A DNA stretch of 64,000 bases from JACPVF01 sp964502095. Its GTDB lineage: Bacteria; Chloroflexota; Anaerolineae; Anaerolineales; Villigracilaceae. The stretch spans positions 48,009 to 112,008 of the forward strand of contig CAZCUF010000012.1 in the NCBI GenBank assembly GCA_964502095.1, in the 5' to 3' direction. Shown here piece by piece: positions 33,924 through 42,742 of this stretch (within the stretch, counting starts at the first letter, position 1; the number at the start of each line of letters is the position of its first letter). Made by a program: the position numbers and the translations under genes. Under the pieces are notes generated by a model. The model saw nothing but the letters and a program-made list of their open reading frames with translations, was not told where the DNA came from and ran no database searches.

Positions 33924-35909
33924 ATGCCCTCATTCTCTGTCATCATGAAAGCCCTGATTCAACTGGGACCGCATCCGCTGGCGCTGAACGCGCTCTATCG
34001 CTTCGGCCTGCGCGCGGGACATTTTCAGCGGATGGATGAGCGATATTTAAAGAATAAACAGCCGCTCCCTGCCCATTATTTTCTGTTCACTCTTCCCGGC
34101 CGCGAACAACTTGAAACTGTTCTCGGCCAGAACGGCTTGCAAATTCTTTTTGACGAAGCAGACGAAATCGTCAATGGAAAGTTTCGCATGTTCGGCGGCG
34201 AACCGGTGGATATTAAACTCACCGGTGATTGGCCCCAGGTTCATTGGTCGCTGTTCGAGATTGGCAAAGCCAAATTCGAAGGCGATATTAAATTTATTTG
34301 GGAGCCGGCGCGCTTTGGCTGGGCGTTCACTTTGGGGCGCGCATATTCCATGACTCAAAATGAAAAGTACGCCGAAGCCTTTTGGAAATATTTTGAAATC
34401 TTCGATGTTTCAAATCCGCCGTATCTTGGCCTGCACTGGATGAATGGGCAGGAGGTCGCCTTGCGGATGCTGGCTTTCGTTTGGGCCGCGCAAGTTTTCG
34501 AAACGGCAACAGCTTCGAGCGCAGAAAGACGCGGGCGGCTCATCCAAAGCATTCACGCGCACGCCGCGCGCATTCCGCCCACTTTGATCTATGCGCGTTC
34601 GCAAAACAATAATCATCTCGTGACCGAGGCCGCCGCGCTTTATACCGCCGGGTTGTTTTTCGATAACCGAATCTGGCGCGCGCTCGGATGGCGCTGGCTG
34701 AATTGGTCGTTTCAACATCAGATCAGCGATTACGGCGAATATATTCAACATTCCACCAATTATCAGCGCGTGATGATGCAGGCCGCGCTGTGGATTCATG
34801 CGGTCAAAAAAGATGACTGGCCGCACGCGACTGTGCAGGCTTTGACGCGCGCCGCGCATTGGTTATTCTCGATGATCGACCCCGCATCGGGCCGGACCCC
34901 AAACCTGGGCGCGAACGATGGGGCTTTGATCCTGCCTTTGAGTTCGACTCCGTTCAATGACTTTCGTCCGACGGTGCAGGCCGCGGCGCGCGCTTTTCTA
35001 CGGATGGGATTGCCCGCCGGAGTGTGGAATGAATTTTCGTTGTGGCTCGGCCTGCGCGCTTCCGACCAGACTTTTGAATCGGACGCGTATCTTTCCGATC
35101 ATCTGCGCGGAAAAAATTCATGGGCTTATTTGCGCGCCTCGCGTTTCAAATCGCGTTTATCGCATATGGATCAATTGCATCTCGATTTGTGGTGGCACGG
35201 ACTCAACGTGGCGCAGGATGCGGGTACGTATTCCTACAGCGCCGCGCCGCCCTGGGATAATCCGCTGGTTTCGACGCGCGTACATAATACGGTGACTGTG
35301 GACGGCCGCGGCCAGATGACGCGCAGTGGAAAATTCCTGATGCTGGATTGGGCGGATGCATATTCCAAGTCGGAGATTCCCACCGATGAAAACGTCATCG
35401 GTCAGGCCAGCGCTTATCATCGCGCTTATCGAAATCCGGACGTTCTTCACGAGAGAAGGGTTTCAGTGAATAGGGATGAGAAGTGGACGGTGTTGGATCG
35501 CTTTGTTTTCGAGACGATAACAAAGAAGTATAATCCGTTTCATGCGGGGGAGCCGCATCTTTTTCGCATTCAGTGGCTTTTGCCGGACTGGGAATGGGAG
35601 GTCGCGCCGACGCCTGTGGACGAGATCGACGCGATCGGATACGATCTTCATCTGCTTTCGCCGCATGGACGCGTGATTGTCCGTTTGTGGCTGGACTATT
35701 TTTTTGCGGCCACATTTGAGGATAAATTCAAAATTGGCCTGGCGCGTACCGGTGAAAGTTTGTGGGGCAATGCGGATGTCCAGCCCATTGACGGCTGGGT
35801 TTCGCCGACGTATGGGACGAAGATTCCCGCATTGTCGTTTTCAATGACGTTTGCACATTCGGCTCCGCCTGGGTGCGCTTGTGTAACGGAGTTTATCTTT
35901 CCAAAATGA
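33924..35909 (+). CDS. Heparinase II/III-like polysaccharide lyase
   Basis: I place the start at ATG 33924 (MPSFSVIMKA), giving 661 residues; a second ATG (MKALIQLGPH) lies 21 bases on. The N-terminal ~330 residues form an alpha/alpha-toroid with SQNNNHLVTEAAALY and YGEYIQHSTNYQRVM, where conserved Asn, His and Tyr are expected at the lyase active site. The C-terminal half is beta-rich (heparinase_II_III domain), with GTYSYSAAPPWDNPL and ARVHNTVTVDG-like strands (THVHNT in this protein reads RVHNTVTVDG). Proteins of this type in biosynthetic clusters may modify a uronate-containing exopolysaccharide. No clear signal peptide is seen. It overlaps the next small ORF by 4 bases. Confidence 0.88.
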   Translation: MPSFSVIMKALIQLGPHPLALNALYRFGLRAGHFQRMDERYLKNKQPLPAHYFLFTLPGREQLETVLGQNGLQILFDEADEIVNGKFRMFGGEPVDIKLTGDWPQVHWSLFEIGKAKFEGDIKFIWEPARFGWAFTLGRAYSMTQNEKYAEAFWKYFEIFDVSNPPYLGLHWMNGQEVALRMLAFVWAAQVFETATASSAERRGRLIQSIHAHAARIPPTLIYARSQNNNHLVTEAAALYTAGLFFDNRIWRALGWRWLNWSFQHQISDYGEYIQHSTNYQRVMMQAALWIHAVKKDDWPHATVQALTRAAHWLFSMIDPASGRTPNLGANDGALILPLSSTPFNDFRPTVQAAARAFLRMGLPAGVWNEFSLWLGLRASDQTFESDAYLSDHLRGKNSWAYLRASRFKSRLSHMDQLHLDLWWHGLNVAQDAGTYSYSAAPPWDNPLVSTRVHNTVTVDGRGQMTRSGKFLMLDWADAYSKSEIPTDENVIGQASAYHRAYRNPDVLHERRVSVNRDEKWTVLDRFVFETITKKYNPFHAGEPHLFRIQWLLPDWEWEVAPTPVDEIDAIGYDLHLLSPHGRVIVRLWLDYFFAATFEDKFKIGLARTGESLWGNADVQPIDGWVSPTYGTKIPALSFSMTFAHSAPPGCACVTEFIFPK

Positions 35910-35992
35910 GACAGCGCGCCGGAGTGGTTGTTAATTTCTTGAAAGAAGGCTGGCCTCAAAAGCTAATTGAAGTGTACGAAGATGCGCGGTGA
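35906..35992 (+). CDS. Possible 28-residue coupled ORF
   Basis: ATGA at 35906-35909 overlaps the heparinase stop and opens a 28-codon frame beginning MRQRAGVVVNFLKEGWPQ. It resembles a fragment of a larger protein rather than a typical small gene, so it may be a decayed remnant. I do not recognise the family. The 68 bases after it (35993-36060) hold nothing else. Confidence 0.35.
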   Translation: MRQRAGVVVNFLKEGWPQKLIEVYEDAR

Positions 35993-36060
35993 GTTTTTGA
36001 TTTTTTCCGGCAGTTGTTTGCCAGATCGAATTCATTGCGCCGCGCGGAAGCTGTAACAGG

Positions 36061-37296
36061 ATGCACGTTCTTATTATCCATCAGGCGTTTGCCTCACTCA
36101 ACGAACCCGGCGGGACGCGTCATTACGAACTGGCGCGTTATCTTGTCGAACGCGGCCACCGGGTCACTGTCATTGCCAGCCCGGTGAGTTACATAACGGG
36201 GGCTTCCTCCCAGTCCGGCAAATTTTCGAAGAATACGGGACAGGCCCTGCAGATGGATGGAATCGCGATCCTGCGGGCCCGCGTCTATTCCGCACATCAC
36301 AAGTCGTTTTTCCATCGCATTCTCGCTTTCTTCTCCTTTATGTTCTCCTCGTTTTGGATTGGGCTGGGCGTGAAGAATGTGGATGTAATTTGGGGAACGT
36401 CGCCGCCGATTTTTCAGGGCGCCACCGCCTGGGCTTTGGCAAAGATCAAACGCGCCAAATTCCTGTTCGAAGTGCGCGACTTGTGGCCGCAGTTTGCCAT
36501 TGCGGTGGGCGTGTTGAGGAATCCGATTCTGATTCGCATGTCGGAATGGCTGGAGCGGTTTTTGTATCGCGGCGCAGACCGGGTGATGGTCAACAGCCCG
36601 GGCTTTCTGGAGCATGTAAAGGGGCGAGGGGCGAAGCGGGTGGATTTGATCCCCAACGGCGCCGATTCATCCATGTTCGACCCATCCGATGACGGCGCGG
36701 AGTTCCGTCAGGCTTATCAGCTCGAAAATAAATTCGTGGCAATGTACGCGGGCGCGCATGGCATGTCGAACGATCTGGATGTGGTTTTGGATGCGGCACG
36801 TTTGCTGGGCGGCACGCCCGAGATTCAAATTTTGTTGGTAGGGGATGGGAAGGAGAAGGTTGCTTTGCAGAAACGCGCCGACGAAATGCACTTGAACAAT
36901 GTTACGTTCGCGCCGCCGATGCCGAAGACGGAGATGCCGGCTGTGTTGGCCGCCTCGGACGCGTGCATTGCGATCTTGAAACCGCTTGAAGAATATAAAA
37001 CGACCTATCCAAATAAAGTTTTCGATTATATGGCGGCAGGACGGCCTGTGGCGCTGGCCATTGACGGCGTGATACGCGGCGTAGTGGAGGCCGCCGGCTG
37101 TGGACTCTTTGCGCAGCCGGGAGATCCATCCGCGCTGGCGGAGGTGATTCGCGCGCTAGCGCGCGATCCACAAAAAAGCCGCGCCATGGGTTTGAAGGGC
37201 AGGCAGTATTTGGAAGAACATTTCAGCCGCGCAGTATTGGCGGAAAAATTGTGCAATTTGCTCGAAGAGCTTGTTCGTACCGGTCCGGCAGTATGA
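36061..37296 (+). CDS. Glycosyltransferase family 4 (WbuB-like)
   Basis: This 411-residue GT-B glycosyltransferase has an N-terminal domain with HVLIIHQAFASLNEPGGTRH and the GHRVTVIAS strand, then FEVRDLWPQFAIAVG. The C-terminal GT4 domain has VDLIPNGADSSMFDP, KFVAMYAGAHGMSNDLDVVL, and the donor-binding EYKTTYPNKVFDYMAAGRPV. The acceptor-side GGTRHYELARYL pattern is that of WbuB/WcaI-type enzymes of capsule and colanic-acid clusters. Likely job: adding an N-acetylated amino sugar to a lipid-linked oligosaccharide, an inference. It overlaps the next gene with ATGA. Confidence 0.9.
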   Translation: MHVLIIHQAFASLNEPGGTRHYELARYLVERGHRVTVIASPVSYITGASSQSGKFSKNTGQALQMDGIAILRARVYSAHHKSFFHRILAFFSFMFSSFWIGLGVKNVDVIWGTSPPIFQGATAWALAKIKRAKFLFEVRDLWPQFAIAVGVLRNPILIRMSEWLERFLYRGADRVMVNSPGFLEHVKGRGAKRVDLIPNGADSSMFDPSDDGAEFRQAYQLENKFVAMYAGAHGMSNDLDVVLDAARLLGGTPEIQILLVGDGKEKVALQKRADEMHLNNVTFAPPMPKTEMPAVLAASDACIAILKPLEEYKTTYPNKVFDYMAAGRPVALAIDGVIRGVVEAAGCGLFAQPGDPSALAEVIRALARDPQKSRAMGLKGRQYLEEHFSRAVLAEKLCNLLEELVRTGPAV

Positions 37297-37712
37297 AAAG
37301 GGAAAATCTTTCGCTTTGGATCGCGCGCGTACTGGTCGGTATCGTTACGGCCTGGAACTTGCAGGCCGCGCTCACGTTCATGTTCACGCCCGGCGCCTAC
37401 CTCGCAGGTTTTGAACTCAATGACATCGCGGGCGCGACTGCCGTTCGCGGTACCGGCATTTTGTTTTTAATGTGGAATGTGCCGTATCTGACGGCGCTTT
37501 GGCATCCGCGCCGTTATCGGCTGGCTTTGAATTTGTCGCTGACGATGCAATTGGTCGGCGTGATCGGCGAGAGCCTGATTTTGTTTGGCCTTCCGCCCGG
37601 GCATGCTGTCTTGCGGAATTCGCTTCTGCGTTTTATTTCTTTCGATGGCGCGGGATTGTTCCTGCTGGCGCTCGCGGTTTGGATGATGAGATATAAAGAC
37701 AATCGCGGCTAA
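37293..37712 (+). CDS. Small four-helix membrane protein
   Basis: This 139-residue protein starts at ATG 37293, overlapping the glycosyltransferase stop. Four membrane helices are predicted by eye (about 7-26, 47-67, 77-97 and 112-132). It contains FTPGAYLAGFELNDIAGATA and an Arg pair HPRRYR between helices. I do not recognise a family, and the function is unknown. Confidence 0.78.
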   Translation: MKRENLSLWIARVLVGIVTAWNLQAALTFMFTPGAYLAGFELNDIAGATAVRGTGILFLMWNVPYLTALWHPRRYRLALNLSLTMQLVGVIGESLILFGLPPGHAVLRNSLLRFISFDGAGLFLLALAVWMMRYKDNRG

Positions 37713-37749
37713 GATAGTGAATTGTTTTTCCGAATCAGTTGGGAATCTA

Positions 37750-37778
37750 TTGCTTGTCTCCTCTTGACGTTGTATAAT
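37750..37778 (+). promoter_or_regulatory. Promoter of the PKD-like membrane protein gene
   Basis: TTGCTT (37750-37755) and TATAAT (37773-37778) are 17 bases apart; the gene has a normal leader with GGGAGG before its ATG. Confidence 0.75.
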
Positions 37779-37816
37779 TGCAAAATCATCATTGAATTAT
37801 TGATAGGGAGGACGTT

Positions 37817-38404
37817 ATGGCTGAAAACCGAGAAGGACCTGTAAATGTAGCTAAGATTAATCGGGTGGGACAAATCATTGTGGCGATTATCACATCGATT
37901 GGAGTTGTGATTGTAGCGCTACTGACCTTTCCGCCAGTGATAAATTATTTTCAGAAGACCCCGACCCCAACCCCAACATCAACAGCTTCTCCATATCCAA
38001 CACTGACCACCGTGCCAAGCGCCGTGCCTGCGGAAGCGGTCGGACCGTCTACTGCTCCTTCTGCGTTTCCTGTAACGGATACGCCGCTTCCTCCCTCAAG
38101 CGAAGTGAACGTCGTATTATTACCAAATCGAGTGGGGGGACCTCCACCTTTGAATATTCAGATTAATGCGCGCCAGTCGTTCGTTAAATCGCCGGATGGA
38201 AGCACCACTACTTGCATGCAGTCTGCTTGTAGTTTTGTTTGGTCTATTTATCAAGGCGATCAGGTTATTTACGGACCTCGAGAGTGGGAAGGAACTTTCA
38301 GCTACACTTTCAAGAGCGCGGGCATGTATTTCATCAAAGTGAAAGTTTGCCGCGGTACTGTGTGTGGAAACGGCGAAATTCAGATTGTGGCAGCCCCAAA
38401 ATAA
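37817..38404 (+). CDS. Membrane-anchored extracytoplasmic PKD-like domain protein
   Basis: This 195-residue protein has a short cytoplasmic N-terminus, one membrane helix (about 15-38), a Thr/Pro/Ser-rich stalk (starting TPTPTPTSTAS), and an extracytoplasmic beta domain (about 95-193) ending FKSAGMYFIKVKVCRG. The GTFSYTFKSAG pattern suggests a PKD/Ig-like fold. Two Cys pairs (TTCMQSAC and VCRGTVCGN) may form disulfides. The function is unknown; perhaps a surface adhesin or stalk. Confidence 0.75.
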   Translation: MAENREGPVNVAKINRVGQIIVAIITSIGVVIVALLTFPPVINYFQKTPTPTPTSTASPYPTLTTVPSAVPAEAVGPSTAPSAFPVTDTPLPPSSEVNVVLLPNRVGGPPPLNIQINARQSFVKSPDGSTTTCMQSACSFVWSIYQGDQVIYGPREWEGTFSYTFKSAGMYFIKVKVCRGTVCGNGEIQIVAAPK

Positions 38405-38424
38405 GAAGGTCGGTTCGGCGCGAA

Positions 38425-39186
38425 TTATCCCATTCGGCCGGTGATATAGGCCTCAGTCAATTCCGCTTTGGGACGCATGAACATTTCATTGGTGGGAGAG
38501 AATTCCACTAACTCGCCCAGCCAGAACAAGCCTGTGAAATCCGAAACACGCGCGGCCTGTTGCATGTTGTGCGTTACGATTACGATTGTGTAATCCTGTT
38601 TAAGTTCGGCGATCAACTCCTCGACGCGCAGGGTGGCAATTGGGTCGAGAGCGGAGGTGGATTCGTCCATCAGGATCACCTCCGGCTGGATGGCGATCGC
38701 GCGGGCGATGCACAATCTCTGCTGTTGACCGAGCGCCAACGTGAGCGCGTTCTCGTTCAGCATGTGCCGCACTTCATCCCACAAAGCGGCCTGCATTAGG
38801 CTGTGTTCCACAATTTCGTCAAGCTGTGACTTGCCCGCCGTCATGCCCATCACGCGCGGCCCGAATGCCACGTTATCATAAATGGACTGCGGGAACGGAT
38901 TCGGCTTTTGAAACACCATTCCAACGCGCTGGCGCAAAGTCACTACGTCCATTTCATCGCCGTAGATGTTTTCACCGTTCAGCAGAATTTTGCCTTCCAC
39001 GCGCGTCCCGGCGATGGTGTCGTTCATGCGATTCAAACAGCGCAGAAAAGTGGACTTTCCACAGCCCGAAGGCCCGATCAACGCGGTGACTTGGCGCGGC
39101 TGAATCTGCAAATTGATGTTTGACAGGGCGCGTGAAGGGCCGTAATAAAAATTCAAATGCTCAACAGCGAACGCGGGATCGGCCAT
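38425..39186 (-). CDS. pstB: Phosphate ABC transporter ATP-binding protein
   Basis: This 253-residue protein is a canonical PstB: Walker A GPSGCGKST, the family Q-loop FQKPNPFPQSIYDN, Walker B VILMDESTSALDPIA and H-loop IVTHNMQQAARVSD. The ABC signature reads LALGQQQR, with ALGQQ replacing the usual LSGGQ, so it is slightly degenerate. It powers high-affinity phosphate uptake. It is transcribed away from pstS with only 37 bases between start codons and overlapping promoters. A second, divergent pstB follows pstA on the plus strand. Confidence 0.93.
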   Translation of the reverse strand: MADPAFAVEHLNFYYGPSRALSNINLQIQPRQVTALIGPSGCGKSTFLRCLNRMNDTIAGTRVEGKILLNGENIYGDEMDVVTLRQRVGMVFQKPNPFPQSIYDNVAFGPRVMGMTAGKSQLDEIVEHSLMQAALWDEVRHMLNENALTLALGQQQRLCIARAIAIQPEVILMDESTSALDPIATLRVEELIAELKQDYTIVIVTHNMQQAARVSDFTGLFWLGELVEFSPTNEMFMRPKAELTEAYITGRMG

Positions 39187-39192
39187 AATCGG

Positions 39193-39216
39193 ATTCTATC
39201 ATCGTTAAGTTATAAT
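39193..39216. promoter_or_regulatory. Divergent leaderless promoters of pstB and pstS
   Basis: On the plus strand TATAAT (39211-39216) ends 7 bases before the pstS ATG at 39224. On the minus strand TAGAAT (39193-39198) ends 6 bases before the pstB ATG at 39186. Neither gene has a Shine-Dalgarno. The two promoters share the same 37-base gap, so RNA polymerases would compete. No clear PHO-box repeat is visible. Confidence 0.65.
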
Positions 39217-39223
39217 TGAGTCG

Positions 39224-40108
39224 ATGGATTGGAAGCCGCGGCTCATTGCTCTCCTGATTGTAATTTTCGTCTCCAGTGTTTCCTGTTCTTCATCGGCATC
39301 CGCTCCCACCTCCCAAAAAACGCCAACTGCATATATCGAGAATAAAGGCTCCGATACGATCGTGAACCTCGCGCTGGCATGGGCCGAGCAATATCAATCG
39401 GAGCATGCGGATGTCCTGATCTCGGTGACAGGCGGAGGGTCTGGAACGGGAATCGCCTCGCTTCTCAACGGCACAGTGGATATCGCCAATGCCTCCCGGC
39501 AGATCTCACCGGAAGAGATCGCGGACGCCAAATCGAAGGGCATCGATCCGGTGGAATTTGTGGTTGCCCGCGACGCCATTGCTGTGATCGTCAATCCGGA
39601 AAACCCGGTCTCACATTTGACCCTGCAACAGATTTCCGATATTTACAGTGGCAAGATCAATAATTGGCGGGAAGTGGGCGGCGACGACCGTCCGATTGTG
39701 CGGCTCTCGCGCGAGACCAACTCGGGCACGCATGTGTATTTTTTGGAAACGGTTTTGCGATTGGGCGATAAGAATAACAAAACCTTGTTCTCCACCGACA
39801 CGTTATTGTTGCCGGCCTCGGAAGGCATTATCTATGAAATTCGTCAAAACCCGAATGCCATCGGCTATGACGGCTTGGGGTATGTGCCTTCCGATCTGAA
39901 GAAGGTCGCTGTCGCGGAAAACGCGAGCGGCCCGTTTGTTCTGCCTTCGGCGGAAACGGCGAACAATGACACATATCCGATTGCGCGCGATCTGTACATG
40001 TACACCGCGGGCAACCCCTCGGGCGCAGTGAAAGCCTATCTTGACTGGATTCTATCGCCGGAGGCGCAGGCGATCGTCGCCCGGCTCGGATTTGTGCCGG
40101 TCAAGTAA
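39224..40108 (+). CDS. pstS: Phosphate-binding lipoprotein
   Basis: This 294-residue protein begins with a lipoprotein signal (SSVSCSSS, lipidated Cys near residue 21). The mature part matches PstS: VTGGGSGTGIASLLNGTVDI, NASRQISPEEI, IYSGKINNWREVGG and RETNSGTHVYF, the loops that hold phosphate by hydrogen bonds. It delivers phosphate to PstCA. Its start is leaderless, TATAAT being 7 bases upstream. Confidence 0.94.
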   Translation: MDWKPRLIALLIVIFVSSVSCSSSASAPTSQKTPTAYIENKGSDTIVNLALAWAEQYQSEHADVLISVTGGGSGTGIASLLNGTVDIANASRQISPEEIADAKSKGIDPVEFVVARDAIAVIVNPENPVSHLTLQQISDIYSGKINNWREVGGDDRPIVRLSRETNSGTHVYFLETVLRLGDKNNKTLFSTDTLLLPASEGIIYEIRQNPNAIGYDGLGYVPSDLKKVAVAENASGPFVLPSAETANNDTYPIARDLYMYTAGNPSGAVKAYLDWILSPEAQAIVARLGFVPVK

Positions 40109-40158
40109 CCGGCTTATCCCTGGCCTTTCCGCCTGCACGCGGAGAGGCAAGGAGCAAA

Positions 40159-41055
40159 ATGGAAAAAACTCTTAACTGGCGCGAATACGTGATCACCCGC
40201 CTGGTGCGGGCCGCGGGGTATTCTGCCATCGTCTTTGTCGCACTGATCTTTTTTTTCCTGTTGCGTGAAGGTCTGCCCACTCTGATCGAAGTACCGCTTA
40301 ATTCACTCATCAATATCCGCTGGTATCCGATTGAAAATTATTACGGCATCCTCCCCCTGATCACCGGTTCGATTGTTGTAACTATCGGCGCGGCGCTGAT
40401 CGCTGTTCCGTTCGGGATCGGCACCGCCATCTATATCTCCGAGATCGCGCCGCGTTGGATACGCGAGATTCTCAAGCCGTTGGTGGAATTGCTCGGCGGA
40501 CTGCCTTCGGTGGTGCTCGGTTTTCTCGGCATACTCGTGTTATCTCCGTTTCTGCGCGTCTTTCTGAACTTGCCAACTGGTCTCACTGCCCTGGCCGGTT
40601 CCATCCTCCTGGGCGGAATCGCCATTCCAACGGTAGTGTCCATTGCCGAGGACGCGTTGGATGCCGTGCCGCGCTCGTATCGTGAAGGCGCATGGGCGTT
40701 GGGCGCCACCCATTGGCAGACCATCTGGCGCGTCACTTTACCTGCCGCCAGTTCGGGCGTGTTGACCGCGGTCATGCTCGGCGTTGGCCGCGCCATTGGC
40801 GAAACAATGGCAGTGATGATGGTGACTGGGAATGCGCCGATAATGGCGCTCACGCCTGCCAGTTTGTTTTCCCCGGTCCGCACCATGACGGCCACCATCG
40901 CGGCAGAGATGGGGGAGGTTGCCAACGGAAGCGTTCATTATCACACGCTCTTTTTCATCGGCATGGTGTTGTTCATTATCTCGCTGGTTGTGAACATCGC
41001 GGCCTCCTCTGTGGTGTTCCGCACCCGCAAACGCGCCGAAAGGGTTTTGTCTTGA
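40159..41055 (+). CDS. pstC: Phosphate ABC transporter permease PstC
   Basis: This 298-residue permease has six membrane helices and the EAA loop LDAVPRSYREGAWALGATHW that docks onto PstB. It follows pstS by 50 bases and has an AAGGAG site. ELLGGLPSVVLGFLGI and GRAIGETMAVMMVTG match PstC. The stop overlaps the pstA start. Confidence 0.94.
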   Translation: MEKTLNWREYVITRLVRAAGYSAIVFVALIFFFLLREGLPTLIEVPLNSLINIRWYPIENYYGILPLITGSIVVTIGAALIAVPFGIGTAIYISEIAPRWIREILKPLVELLGGLPSVVLGFLGILVLSPFLRVFLNLPTGLTALAGSILLGGIAIPTVVSIAEDALDAVPRSYREGAWALGATHWQTIWRVTLPAASSGVLTAVMLGVGRAIGETMAVMMVTGNAPIMALTPASLFSPVRTMTATIAAEMGEVANGSVHYHTLFFIGMVLFIISLVVNIAASSVVFRTRKRAERVLS

Positions 41056-41918
41056 TTCGACGCGCACTGGCCCTTAACCGTCATCTCGTTCAGCGGCTGG
41101 GATTCTCCCTGCTGACCCTGATGGCTGTCGCCACCGTGGTGCCGATTGTGGCGGTGGTGATCTATATTTTGATTCAGGGCCTGCCCGCCATTTCCTGGGA
41201 TTTTCTCTTGAACGTCCCGCGCGATGGAATGCGCGCCGGTGGAATTCTGCCCGCCATCGTGGGCACATTTTATCTAACGCTGGGCACGGCTGTTTTCTCG
41301 GTTCCGCTGGGAATCGCGGCGGCTGTTTATCTTTCCGAGTACGCGTCGGATAACATGTGGACGCGTGTGATTCGCATCGCCATTATCAACTTGTCGGGGA
41401 TTCCTTCGGTGGTGTACGGGCTGTTCGGCTTGGGACTCTTTGTGCTTTTCTTGAAATTCGGCACCAGTATTCTGGCGGCGTCACTGACTCTTTCGATCAT
41501 GACCCTGCCTGTCATCATCAGCACCGCAGAAGAGGCTTTGCGCGCTGTGCCGCAATCCTTTCGGACTGTCAGTATTTCACTGGGCGGCACGCGCTGGCAG
41601 ACCATTCAGCGCATCGTTTTGCCACAGGCTTTGCCCGGTATTCTCACGGGTGTGATTCTCGGCCTCGAACGCGCCGCGGGGGAAACCGCGCCGATTCTCT
41701 TCACCGGCGCGGCATTCTTTTTACCGCGCCTGCCACATTCGTCCTTCGATGCAACCATGGCATTGCCGTATCATTTGTTTGTGATTTCCACACAAGTACC
41801 GGATATGCCCGTCCAGATTCAATACGGCACCGCGTTGGTACTGCTCATTTTCGTATTGACCATGGACCTTGTGGCGGCTGTCATTCGTTCGCGGGCGCGG
41901 GCGCGCCGTCAATGGTGA
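41052..41918 (+). CDS. pstA: Phosphate ABC transporter permease PstA
   Basis: The only plausible start is the TTG at 41052 (LIRRALALNR), which overlaps the pstC stop (TTGA) and follows AAAGGG; this gives 288 residues. Six membrane helices, NLSGIPSVVYGLFGLGLF, the EAA loop LRAVPQSFRTVSISLGG and LERAAGETAPILFTG identify PstA. It ends 7 bases inside the second pstB. Confidence 0.92.
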   Translation: MIRRALALNRHLVQRLGFSLLTLMAVATVVPIVAVVIYILIQGLPAISWDFLLNVPRDGMRAGGILPAIVGTFYLTLGTAVFSVPLGIAAAVYLSEYASDNMWTRVIRIAIINLSGIPSVVYGLFGLGLFVLFLKFGTSILAASLTLSIMTLPVIISTAEEALRAVPQSFRTVSISLGGTRWQTIQRIVLPQALPGILTGVILGLERAAGETAPILFTGAAFFLPRLPHSSFDATMALPYHLFVISTQVPDMPVQIQYGTALVLLIFVLTMDLVAAVIRSRARARRQW

Positions 41919-42679
41919 AAGACATGGATAAGGTCGTTATCGAGAATCTGTCCCTGCAATATTCCGACGGCACCGAGTCGTTGCGCGGCATCAGCTTGAG
42001 AATCCGCGAGAAAGCGGTCACCGTGCTCTTCGGTCCGGCAGGAGGCGGAAAATCCACTTTATTGCGCTGTCTTAATCGGTTGAACGATCTGACTGAGGTG
42101 AGCGCCAGCGCTGGCCGCATCCTGATCGACGGCGAGAATGTGCTGGATCCCAAAATAGATGTAATTGCTTTGCGCCGCAAAGTGGGTATGGTGTTCGCGC
42201 GTCCGGTCGTTTTGCCGATGAGCATTCGCCAGAATTTGACGTATGGATTGGAACTCGCCGGCGAAAAGCGCAAGCCGCGGCTGGATGAGGCGGTCGAACG
42301 AAGCCTGAGGCTGGCCGCGTTATGGGATGAAGTGAGAGACCGCCTCGACGATCCCGCCATCGCGCTCTCCGGCGGACAACAGCAACGAGTTTGTTTGGCG
42401 CGAGTACTGGCGCTTCAGCCCGAGATTATTTTGCTCGATGAACCCACTTCGGGCTTGGACCCGATTTCTACAAGTAAGGTGGAAGCCGCCCTGCGCGAAT
42501 TGAAGCAAGACTATACTGTTATTCTTGTGCCGCATTCCATCCAGCAGGCGGCGCGCACGGCCGATTACGCGGCCTTCTTTTTGCAGGGGGAACTGGTGGA
42601 ATACGGCGAAGGCAAGGATATTTTTACCGCGCCGAGGGAGAAGCGCACCGAAGATTACATCACCGGGAGGTTTGGATAG
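41912..42679 (+). CDS. pstB: Second, divergent phosphate ABC ATPase (PstB-like)
   Basis: This 255-residue protein starts at ATG 41912 or 41924. It keeps Walker A GPAGGGKST, signature ALSGGQQQR, Walker B IILLDEPTSGLDPIS and a final EDYITGRFG like PstB. The Q-loop, however, reads MVFARPVVLPMSIRQN, so the conserved Gln is Ala, and the H-loop is LVPHSIQQA. Loss of the Q-loop Gln usually impairs coupling between nucleotide and membrane domain. It may be a regulatory or low-activity paralogue, or it may pair with PstB in a heterodimer. Confidence 0.9.
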   Translation: MVKDMDKVVIENLSLQYSDGTESLRGISLRIREKAVTVLFGPAGGGKSTLLRCLNRLNDLTEVSASAGRILIDGENVLDPKIDVIALRRKVGMVFARPVVLPMSIRQNLTYGLELAGEKRKPRLDEAVERSLRLAALWDEVRDRLDDPAIALSGGQQQRVCLARVLALQPEIILLDEPTSGLDPISTSKVEAALRELKQDYTVILVPHSIQQAARTADYAAFFLQGELVEYGEGKDIFTAPREKRTEDYITGRFG

Positions 42680-42742
42680 GCAAATGCTTCATGAGCGCGG
42701 GAAAAACTGCGACAATCAACTTTCGGACAGGTTGGGTCATTT

